DNA from: Acridotheres tristis
Taxonomy: Eukaryota > Chordata > Aves > Passeriformes > Sturnidae
Length of the DNA: 64,000 bases
Direction of reading: 5' to 3'
NCBI GenBank assembly: GCA_037013685.1
Contig: CM072884.1
Span: forward strand, 2,542,001-2,606,000
Position numbers and translations under genes: made by a program. The notes under the pieces were generated by a model that was not told where the DNA came from, did not search any database, and was given only the letters and a program-made list of their open reading frames with translations. Positions 22,498-32,345 of the stretch are shown here, piece after piece (the stretch's first letter is position 1; every line of letters starts with the position of its first letter).

Positions 22498-24859
22498 ACT
22501 GCTTTCTCTAATATATATGTTCAGGGGGGAGGAAAATGGTTTTTATATAGATTCAGCACAAGATCTGCTGGCATATAAACAACCCAAACAGAATTGTTCC
22601 CTTCTCAAACATCTGTTAGCATGAATGTCCAATTCCTGTGTATCTGCCACAGGTTGTTATAATCGAGCTGCATTACATTAACAAAAATACAATAACCATT
22701 TGGTCTCCACTTTAAACAAGAGCTTATGAAAATGGCTTTCAGGTGGAGGGAGGGGTGATTTGGCAGCCTTCTCTTGGCAGGGCTGTGGATTGCACATGAG
22801 GGAAAGTTGTTTGGTGGTAGAGCAGACAAATTGCTTAACAATTAATAAAAATAATGCCTTGTGTTTCTGCATGACAAGGTGCCGTGTAGGAATTCTCCTC
22901 TCCCCAGCTGCTCTCCACTAATAAAACACTGTCAGCTCTGTAGGTTTTTAAATTGCACACAACGAAGTGGAGCAGGGCTTTAAAATGGGGTAATGCTGCT
23001 GATTTGCACAAGTGAAACTGGAGGTAGGGGGGTTACAAATCTCATTTCTCTAGACTGCCGTGCTTTTAAAAGTCTTTGCAGCCCCACATCAGTCAGCACT
23101 GTTGCTTTTGGGTTTCTTCTGTTTTATTTAAGTTTCTAAGAGTTCTCTCCTAAGTAATTAACCAATATAATAGAGTGTGTAGAAAATCATTACAAAAGTC
23201 AGCTGCATCCTTTTAGGAATTGTATGGGCATGTTTTCATCAGAATCAGAGCAGATTTAATATCTCAAATCTTATCTTACAAGGCACCTGAGACTCCACAA
23301 ACCAAAGTGTGATGCAAAGTAATAAAAGGCTCAAGAATATCTTCTTAAAATCAGAGGTATATTTGAAAATGTTTTGAATATATGATGGAGTCATAATTCG
23401 GAGGCTTCTTGTGCAAGAGACAAACTTTGTCAGCCAGGGTGCAGATCAGATTGGAAAATTTTGCCTTGTTTTCTGTAAAGCAGCATTTGGGTTTATTCTG
23501 CTGGAAGTTCCAAGACCAAATCTCCTTCTGGGAGAATTTCACATCAGCTGCTCTGGCCGTGTTTGCTCTGCATGCTCTTGGCTCCACTGGGCCTCTACAA
23601 TGTCCTCTCTGAAGTACAACCAACCAGTTTCATTCTATTACCAAGAAGATTTTCTGTGTTTTTACTGAGTTCTGAAAGTTTTCCTTCCTGGTTTTTTTTT
23701 GGTGGTTTGTTTTTTTTTTTTGGCACCCCATTTTGAAAGTAGAGATTGCTTTCCTTGGGAGAAAACAGAAACTTCTTGGAATCGCTGCACTGTTGGAAGA
23801 TGTCAACTTTTTAGAAAGGAAATCCAGGTTCCTGGATGTAATTTTCCTTCTTGGTATAGTGTGTGTGATTCTCATAGCACTGAAGATGTTTTATCAGTGC
23901 TTTATAATTAGAAGCAAGATACTGTGTGAGGATTTCCTCTTTTTGGAAGATTTAATTGAATATTTGTACAACACACTCAGCATTTACCCAGAATTAATCC
24001 CCAGTGTTTCACATTTGAAGTTATGTTGTTCAAACAGCTGCTTTTAACACATAGGTTTGGGGCAATATCTGTTATTTTGCTCAGAAAACCAGTTCAGACT
24101 AAAGTCCTGGAAATGTGCTGGAAATCTGAGATTTGACTCTGCATAGAAAAGAAGTTGATGGGACATTTGGTTTGGGTAAGGATTTTGTCTTTTGTAGCAC
24201 TTGAAATCAATAGGACTGGAATAAATTCTCCTATTGCTGCATAAATATAAAATAATTATTTTGGATTCTACCTTTCTCATATACTCATTGGTTGTCTCGA
24301 TTAAAATTATTGCCTTGAGTCTGGTGAATTAAATAATTCTAATCAATACTTTAAAAGTTGCTTTATTTGTACATATATCAGCCAAGACTGAATATTTCAA
24401 TGTGGAGTTTATACAAACTCCTAACTGTAGAATTTTTTCTGGTTGTAAGGAAAACATGGTCAGGTAGATCTTGGATGATGATCTAGTAAAGCTCACATAA
24501 ATTATTGCTAAAAAACAAGGAAAATAACTCTTAGGATGTGGATTAAGGTAGGAATTAATGTCTCAAATTAGTTAACAGATTTGTATCCAGAAAAGATGAA
24601 TTGCATCTTGTTAAAATTATTTTTTACATATATGTGTTGATTTTGCAGTTGTTTTTGTGTCTTAAAGCAATACTAATAAACACAAGTGTTTGCTGGTAAG
24701 GATACAGATAGTCAGAAGTTGTCATTATGGTCCTGATTCCCTGCTGCTGGCTGGGTTCAACATGGTGTGCTCAGGTGATGTGTTAAAGAAAACTATGGTT
24801 TGATTTGGGGTTTTTTTATAATTAAATTAAAGTTTTATTCTCCTCAAATGCTTCCTTAT
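22498..24859. other. Noncoding sequence, no gene seen
   Basis: Unique A/T-rich sequence. T-rich tracts lie at 23691-23721. The segment at about 22830-23160 has mixed TAAT-type words and may be constrained. No coding region could be supported; a 104-codon plus-strand frame at 23733-24047 has hydrophobic runs but no recognised family. Confidence 0.5.
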
Positions 24860-25180
24860 TAAGATTCTTGTAAATGAAAACATTTAGGTGTCCGCTAATC
24901 ACCAATAGCAGCCGATATATTTCTCAATTAATCAAGTAAGGCCTGTTAAATGCAGTTTAAGGACCATTTTATGGGGATTCTCAGTGACACCTCTGCAAAT
25001 GTACTTGAGTCAACTTTATTTGAGGCCTTACCAGGGCTCTTGGGCAAGCAGAGCTTTACACCTCCAACTAATAACTGATTGCATTGAGGGCTGTGCAGCA
25101 TTCAGAGGCTGTAACCTGTAATCCTATTACATTTACTGTGTTCTGCAGCACAGAATATCCATGCCTTCAGTGGTCATAGA
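24860..25180. promoter_or_regulatory. Candidate conserved noncoding element
   Basis: GCTAATCACC near 24894 is followed by CpG-containing GCAGCCGATATATTTC and CAATTAATCA at 24925-24934. Further unique sequence runs to ATTACATTTACTG near 25126. The block lacks homopolymers and repeats over more than 300 bases, and the CpGs are retained in a CpG-poor region. Regulatory function is inferred. Confidence 0.32.
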
Positions 25181-26879
25181 GAAATGCAAAGAGGTCAAGC
25201 AGAGGGGGCAATACCACCAATCCTTGTTCCCAAATATCTGTAGAGATACTCAGATCAAAAGGGGGATACCATTTATTTTTGCCAATTCTTCTTTAATGCA
25301 GTCCTTAACCAAAATAATTATGTTGCTGAGCATAGCAGAGACTTAAGGTCCATCTTTTACAAGGATGAAATTTCCCAGTTCTATGGCCCACAGGTATTTC
25401 CATGAGATGCTCTCTGTGCAGTCAGTGTGTATTCTTTTTAGGGGCTATAAATCCTCAGAAGTATTCTTAATGGTGTATTAGCTGTGACTTATGGAGGAGA
25501 CCTGGGTTTCATTTGCCTAGGAGCTTTCATTACAGGTGCCTTTGGAAGGTTGATGGCTGGAGATAGAATCAAAAATAGAGGTGAAAAGGAGTTATTACTT
25601 GTCAGAGACTCTTATCTTCCCTGCTACTCTACAGGGCTCTGTGAAATGGCCCAGATTACAGATCAATACCAGAGTGCTTGCACTCAGCTAAATCCAAAAC
25701 CCCATAAACTTTAAAACACAGAATCGGGGCTCGGCTGGGAGCTTGCTGAGAGCTGAGCTTTACTGCTTGGCTCATCCAGCTGAGATCTGGGGAATATTTA
25801 TCTTCTCAGTGGTATCAGAAGAGGTTGAGCTGGCTGCTCTGGTAGTCTTGCCATTCTTCTGCAGTGACATCAGTTAAAATGCTCCAAAAGACTCTGCGAA
25901 TGCACTGCCTTCCACTGATTGCTGGAGCTGCTAAAGGATTGAACAGTGTCTTCCAGGGGAATAACAGAACCTCAGAAAATGTGCTTCTCTATAATGCCTG
26001 CCTTACCTTTTTGAACTTTGCAGAGGACACATTTTCTTGTTGGTGAGATTAGCACTGTGTCTGGACAACAGTGCACATCTATTTTTTAAATTCTGCTTTT
26101 ACCTGAGTGGCCATAAGTGTGGCAGATGTTTCAGGTTCTGATTCACAGCTCCCGGGGTGGGTTCTGAGGAGTTCATGTGTGGTAGCTCTTCTGGAGATGC
26201 TGTGTTATTCTCCTTATTGTTCTCCCTTCGAGCTGTTTAGGGAATCTGAGACAGCAGGAGCCAGAAACTGGAGTGTCCCAGCAGAGTCTGTGCCCTCCCC
26301 AGCCTGGATGAGTGCTGGATGGACAGAGTGGGGTGGTGGTGATGGGGTCCAACAGCTCCTGGTGCAGTAAATTAAAGCTTGCAGGTGTCCCAGAGGCCCA
26401 AAATGCTACATCACACAGAAATCTTGTCTTGTACACCCCTTTTGGCAATATTTATACTTTTTATCATAGTGTTACATGCTACTGTGGCTGCTGTACTTTC
26501 TCTGTATTTATTAGGCTTCACTGAAGATTATTATATAAATAATACCTTTTCTTAGCCCTTTTTAAGTGCTCCCTTTCTCCTGTCTTTGATTGTCCCTGCA
26601 GGTGTATTAATACAGAATTTGTACCTTGATACTTTCTCGCTGCAAGGTGTGTGTGAAAGTCTCACAAGATAGCTGATGATCTCTTTTGCATTGCTAAGTG
26701 GTGACAGCAGGACTTCAGGATCATAGGGGAACCAGCAAGAGTCCACTGTAATATTTATAATGCTCTCTTAAAAGCTCTGTGATGCTTGGAAAAGCCATGA
26801 GAGAAACACCTGTGGGGCAAACATGAATTTTCATGGGATCAGAGGGCAACTGGGTTTGCCAGGGAGCTCGAGCAGCCTC
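25181..26879. other. Noncoding sequence, no gene seen
   Basis: Unique sequence without a recognised gene or transposon. Overlapping short open frames on both strands at 26107-26524 have no recognisable domain. Confidence 0.5.
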
Positions 26880-27400
26880 TAATCTGCTCAGAGCAGGGTC
26901 AGCCATGGGCTCAGCCCAGGCTGCTCAGGGCTTGGTGCAGCCAGGTCCTGAAATACATCAAGGCTGGAGACTGCACTGGGCAGGAGCTGCTCCCCTGATC
27001 CTGGGGGGGATTCTGTATTTCCAGTATTTCTGCTTGTTTAACTTCTGCCCGTTCCCTGCCACCATCCTGCTGTGCACCCCTGGGCAGGGACTGCCCCTGT
27101 CTCCTGCTGACCTCCCCACAGGCAGGGGGAAGCTGCTGGGTCACCTCAAAGCCACCCATTCTCCAGCCTGAAGGAGCCCCAGTCCCTCAGCCTTTCCTCC
27201 TAGAACCTGTCCTTCATCCCCTGCCCATCCTGGCACCTGTGTTATGGTTTTTATCAAAGTCCTGTTTTGTCCTGGGGACCGAGGAGGTGGGGATGGGATG
27301 CAGTGGTCCAGATCCAACCTCACAAGTGCTGAGTGTGAGAGATCCCTTGAGCACCTTCCTCTGCTTTTGTTCCTGCTGCTCTTGGCCCTTTCCTGCTTCA
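26880..27400 (-). mobile_element. CR1 LINE 3' fragment, antisense, degraded
   Basis: Words typical of reverse-oriented CR1 occur in the right order: CTGCTCAGAGCAGGGTCAG (26885), CAGGCTGCTCAGGGCTTGG, AAATACATCAAGGCTGGAGA, TTCTGCCCGTT, GGGTCACCTCAAAGCCA, CAGCCTGAAGGAGCCCCAG, TCCCTCAGCCTTTCCTCCTA, CATCCTGGCACC, CTGGGGACC and CCTCACAAGTGCTGAGTG (about 27319). On the minus strand this is the end of ORF2 and the 3' region. The octamer tail is missing and the copy is interrupted by unmatched sequence, so it is an old, non-functional 5'-truncated copy. Boundaries are approximate. Confidence 0.8.
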
Positions 27401-28940
27401 CACCTTTCCTTTTGAATTTCAATACACCTAGACTAGAAGAGAGTCCCTTGTCTTCGTTCTTTGAAAGATTTTCACCTCTTCTAAGGTTCATTTCCACTCA
27501 CAACAGATGAAAAACTGTCCGGGAGTTGTTGCTCACTGTCACCAGATACTCCCAAAATTGTAGAGTGTCTGGAGCAGAGCACAGAGCATTTGCAGCACAT
27601 CTCCAGATAGGAAATGGATAAAGCTGAAGAAAGAAAGAAAAAATAAGACAAAGTCAAAGCTCAATAAAATTCTGAACATAAGATTCAGGAAGAGTCTTTA
27701 CTGGTGAAAAGGATTTACTCTGTCAAAATAAGAAGAATTGTTAGATAAAGCCTTATTTTATTTTTGAAAATGCATATATTAGTTCTGCTCTGAAAAAGAT
27801 TTCTAGAGAGAAGTCCTATCAGATTAACTGCTTCCAGCTTTGGTGTTTTTAAAAGTTGAAAGTTTATTTTTGGGCAGAGGAACAGGCCACAAACGTTATA
27901 CCCACTGTTAGACTAAAAATTAAGCAGCCATGAACCCATAAAAATGAGTCTTCATCAGTCGTCTGAGCTATTTCGATTCATTTTGCTGTAGATTCAAGTT
28001 TTAAGGGGATCTTTGCAGTGTGAACACCAAGTGGGTGAGGTTTGTTTATGAAGGGATGAAGTGCTAATCCTTCCAAACTGATAACAGCCATGTACTTAGG
28101 GCCATGTAATACCTTGGCATTACTTTTTTATGTACAGAGGATTTCTGAAAATGGAAGGAACTGGAAATAGTTCTCATATTTCAGGTGTCCCAAGTGAGAG
28201 TTAAAGCTGCAGGTGATGTTTCAATAGCTATGAATTAGAGAGTTCCATTTAATTCATTTAAGATCGTGATGAACTCGTAGCCTTTGGTAAGAAGACTTGA
28301 GCCAGCCAGAAAAAGATTGAATTACTTGTCTCATGGGAGGCTTTTCTCTTTTGCTGGAGTCTTCAGGCACTTGGGGGTCAATGTGGAACAGCTTGGACAA
28401 TGTCCTCTTGGCTGAGCCCCAAACCATCAAACCCTTCTCACTGGTTTTCTCTGCCAGCACTTGCTTCACCTTCACCAGTCCCAAGATGTGCAAAGCCAAG
28501 TAGAAAAAAAAGAAAAAAAAGAGGCCAGATGGGAAAAGATGACCAGATGTTTTGGTGAGGTTGGGATGATCCATTGCAAAAGAATTCTGTTTTGTTGCCA
28601 CAAACATAAAGACTGTTCTTGTGCATTGAAATACAGAGCTTTCATTATTCCAGGCCTTTGTTCTTCCCTTTCAGACAGATATTTCTGCATCTGTACTCTA
28701 CTCACCTTTGCATCATGGGTATAATGGAAAAGAAATGGCTTTTCCACCTGCCTGTAGCAATCATTTCTAGAAAATACCTTCTTAAGGAGTAGCAAGCCTT
28801 GAAAGTTGCTAACAGTGTTCCTCAGAGAGGATTTAGCCACCCTAGGGCTGCTCCCAAATGATCTGAGCTGCAATTCTTACAGAACTCCTGACCTCAACAT
28901 GCATGTTCACACATTCTCAGCAAATATTTGTGTAAGTTAT
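27401..28940. other. Noncoding sequence, no gene seen
   Basis: A/T-rich unique sequence. Overlapping open frames on both strands at 28254-28873 reach 133 codons but have no recognised family. No RNA gene or further transposon was seen. Confidence 0.5.
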
Positions 28941-28985
28941 GGTTTCTTTCTAATCAAGTAAAGGGTTTCTTTCTAATCAAGTAAA
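28941..28985 (+). repeat. Exact tandem duplication, 23-bp period
   Basis: GGTTTCTTTCTAATCAAGTA plus AA occurs at 28941-28962 and again, unchanged over 22 bases, at 28964-28985. The perfect identity in unique sequence indicates a recent local duplication or slippage event. Confidence 0.95.
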
Positions 28986-29653
28986 ACCTGTAAATAAGCT
29001 GGAGAATCCATAACCCTTGGACATTAGTGGTTTTAACTCAGTTAATGTGACTGTGATGTTCAGTGGGAATCAGACTATCTAGAGAGTCTCAGACTACGAA
29101 AATATGTGGACGTCAGGAAGCTCCTGGGAAAAAAAAGTTTCCTTAGGTGTCATAACCTTCAATATCACTTTTGTTAATAAATGATAATTCAGCCTGACAT
29201 AAAAAGAAAGGCATGCTATTTGTAAAGTCTTTTATTATGAACTGTCAGGCCATCCAAATACAAAGTTAAGAATGTACCAAATAATTCAAGAAAAACAGGC
29301 AGGCTCTGTTTGCATCTAGAGTACCCAAATTTGTTTGAAGAGCTAACTTGACACAAACAAGACTTCAGTTAATTAACGACTAATGAATAAGTAATTAAGG
29401 GTAAAGAGACTAAATTATTGAAGGTAAAGACAATTTATAAAATAAATTGGCTTCCCTGGGCCTACTTTCTGATTCCACTGATCTGTTGAGGAAACTTTCC
29501 TGCATTTAATGGTTGTACACAATAAGAGTAATGTGAGAAAAAAAAAACAGGTTCTTGAAATAGATGACTGAGTGAAATTGTGGCTTGACACTCTCAGCAT
29601 CACTGTGTTCTTCCACACAGGTTAAAGAAGAACCCAGGTGTGGGTTGTGTACA
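28986..29653. other. Noncoding sequence, no gene seen
   Basis: A/T-rich unique sequence. No gene or repeat was recognised. Confidence 0.5.
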
Positions 29654-29673
29654 TTTTTTTTTTTTTTTTTTTT
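29654..29673. repeat. Poly-T tract (20 T)
   Basis: An uninterrupted run of 20 T. No retroposed sequence is recognisable on either side. Confidence 0.95.
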
Positions 29674-30897
29674 GAATGCTTGTGTAAGTTCACCAAATTC
29701 GGGTTTTGGTTACATTTTGAATCTCACCTATAATGTTAATCCTTTAATTCTTACTTTAAGAAAATCTGTCATCAAGACCTTATTATTTTCACGAGGTTTT
29801 GACTACTTCCATAAATAATTGCACATTCTAATACCTGCCCTGCTGCCAGAGCAATGTGGAGGGCTCCAAGCTCAGATCACCAGGACTTCTCAGAGTGTGG
29901 TCCAGCTCTCAGAGATTCACAGCACTGGGAGTTTTAAAAGGTTCATGCTCGCAGGAAAATTGCTGTTCTCATGGTTGAAACTTGCTGTGAATCTCCAGAA
30001 AAGCTAAGTGGGTTTTACTGACTTGCTCAAATATTGAGTGCAATTTCAGCTTTTTTAGCCACCCCACACCAAAAGAAAGTGGAATAACTGAGAACCACCT
30101 TGTTCATATTTAAGATCAATTTGAACAGGAGCCTGGTGGCTTCTTAATGCATCTATCCATCCATAGAGCCAAAAAAAAAAAATCCATTCTGTAGATCAAG
30201 GGTGTAGCAGATGTGCTCAGTCTTTTGCCTTCAAGGATTCTTCTCGGAATTCTTGTAGTGGTTCTATCTCAAATTGAACAGCTCAGTTTTCTCAGTGAAA
30301 TAATTAATTACTCAGATGAAAGACTATTAAGTTTGCTGTAGAGAGGTCTACAAGCAGGGTATCTGCAGAAATGTAAATGTTCAAGCTGCTCATAATCCTT
30401 ATGAGTGATATTCAAAAATTGGCATTATTTCCACAAAAAGACATGTTTGTGCATTATCAAGGCAGGAAAAATTACAAAGAGAAAATTCAAATGCAAGCAG
30501 ATAAAGTATATTTCCCTTCTCTCAGACTGTTTTATTTATTTACTTTAAAGTAACTAGAATTTTAAAAACTAAGTGAAATTTTGGGTTGGTGTCAAGCTTG
30601 GCACAATTCATTTTAAAATCTAATTTAAACAAAGAATTGGCTGATGAAGACTCTTAGGCTGTGTGTGTTATGAAGGCAACTAAAACATCATTATCCCAGT
30701 GTGATAACGTAAAGTAGCAGATTTGTGTAGGAAAATGTTCCTTGTTCCACTCTGGAATTACTTTTTAAAAAATACATTGCTTTTTATGCTTGTCTGAAGA
30801 AGTTTTAGAAAAATTATTTATTATCTGTTGAAATGGAGAGAAGATTTCCCCCTCTTTATGCAGACAGGGATGTTTGAATTACACAGGTGCAACTCCC
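29674..30897. other. Noncoding sequence, no gene seen
   Basis: Unique A/T-rich sequence with a run of 12 A near 30171-30182. No gene, RNA or transposon was recognised. Confidence 0.5.
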
Positions 30898-30922
30898 TTT
30901 TTTTTTTTTTTTTTTTTTTTTT
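30898..30922. repeat. Poly-T tract (25 T)
   Basis: An uninterrupted run of 25 T. The open frames that cross it encode poly-Phe or poly-Lys and are artefacts. Confidence 0.97.
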
Positions 30923-31110
30923 CTCCAATGGCAGAGTTTGGCCCCTTACACCCTTCCAAACAATCCAACAAGCAGCATTTCCCTCCTGGTTTGGAAGGCT
31001 GGATAAAGTTATATATTTCCCATTTCTTGACTGTTTTGGCACTCCTCCCTGAAAGGGAGGAAAAGGCTTACAAAGTTTCCTTTGGCCTGAGCCCCCAAAC
31101 ATCTGCAGCA

Positions 31111-31219
31111 GCTGGGGGAAGGCAGGTCTGGCTGGGGGAAGGCAGTCACTGGTGCCCACAGTGGGGGCTGTGGGGTGGCCAGCAGCCCCCAGGACCCTTC
31201 CTGGGGAGGGGAGATGCTG
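31111..31219. repeat. G-rich block with short tandem repeat and hairpin
   Basis: GCTGGGGGAAGGCAG occurs twice (31111-31125, 31131-31145), 20 bases apart. It is followed by a perfect 9-bp G+C-rich hairpin: TGGGGGCTG at 31162-31170 and CAGCCCCCA at 31183-31191, with a 12-base loop. More G runs follow to 31219. The plus strand could form a G-quadruplex, which is inference. Confidence 0.8.
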
Positions 31220-31290
31220 ACCTCCTCAAGGGGGATGGCACTTCTAGCCTGCTAAAGTTAACAAAGCTTAAGGCACAGAAGAAATAAAAT

Positions 31291-31372
31291 GGAATTATAG
31301 CCTGGCTTAGGTTGGAAGGGTCCCTAAAGTTCATCTGGCTCTGACCTGGCCACTAGGAGCTGAATCTACACT
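31291..31372 (-). mobile_element. Short CR1 LINE 3' scrap, antisense
   Basis: GGCTTAGGTTGGAAGGGTCC and CTAAAGTTCATCTGGCTCTG match the recalled reverse-oriented CR1 3' end (GGTTTGGGTTGGAAGGGACC, TTAAAGATCATCTAGTTCCA). Only about 80 bases are recognisable, and the octamer tail is eroded (GGAATTATAG). Confidence 0.65.
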
Positions 31373-31959
31373 CCCCTTGTGCCTTTAAAAGTGTTGTGAA
31401 TGTCTTCTGACTCCACTCTTATTTATTTTTTCTCTTCTTTTCCTGAAAATGAATATTAAGTAGGCTGTTGAGCAAAGGCCACAAAATATTTTTAAGCCTT
31501 AGGGGAACTTGAGAGAGGCCTGGTTTTGCAAAAACCAAACAATTGCATGGCTGTGCTCAGGTCATGTTGAACAGTGAACAGCCAAACATTTGTGCTGATT
31601 CTCTCTCAAAGTGCTGCTGCCCAAGCTACAGTGGTCCCACCAAGTGCCCATGTGCATGGTGTGAAAAGCAGTGCATTCTCTTTCAAACCCACAAGAAAAA
31701 GGATCATTTCAATCAGCATTTGTTGGTATTTGCTGCGGGTGTGCACACAGACGCTGGGAGTTGACTCAGGGAAATTTGCAAAGCTGTGAGTGAATGGAGC
31801 TGAGCTGAGAACCTCAGTCACACACAGGGCACGGTTTGCCAGCTGCTCTGGAGCTCATGGAATGAAATCCATGAAGGGGGGAAGGCATTCTGAAGGCTCC
31901 TTGGCTGAGGAAGGGGAGGGGGTTTGTGCCCTCTTGTTTTCCTTGTCTCTATTCCACGT
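31373..31959. other. Noncoding sequence, no gene seen
   Basis: Unique sequence. Open frames of about 70 codons at 31543-31821 on both strands have no recognised domain. Confidence 0.5.
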
Positions 31960-32345
31960 CCTATAAAAGTGAATATGATAAATGACAGGTTTTATTTTAC
32001 TTGGAGTATCTGGGGGATAAATGCTTTCAGGGCTGCAAATGCCTAATGACTATAAAGGGTAAGAATAAGCTACCAAAACCAGGTACCTTAAAACGCTCTG
32101 TAAGTCTAACCAAGCCCCCTCCCTATCTATTCCTGTGTATCTGCTTCCTGTAAAACTCCTCTGCAGGTAAGAGGGACACTTCTGCTGCCTGGCAGCTTGG
32201 CAGGAGCAGCATTCAGGCTCATATCAGCAGGACGAGAATTTTAATTGAGAATGAAACCACTCGAGCTCATTAAGCTGGCCTTAATTCGTAGCTTAAAGGT
32301 AGCTAGTTTCCATTAAAAGCCAGATAGAAATATATGCACAGAGCG
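31960..32345. promoter_or_regulatory. Candidate conserved noncoding element, strong
   Basis: This is unique, non-repetitive sequence with TTAATTG at 32241-32247, CTCATTAAGCTGG near 32267 and TTAATTCG at 32281-32288. It also has CpGs retained in GGACGAGAA, CACTCGAG and TTCGTAGC, in a region otherwise poor in CpG. Homeodomain-type words together with retained CpGs are what one sees in deeply conserved amniote enhancers. No coding frame spans it. Function is inferred. Confidence 0.35.
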
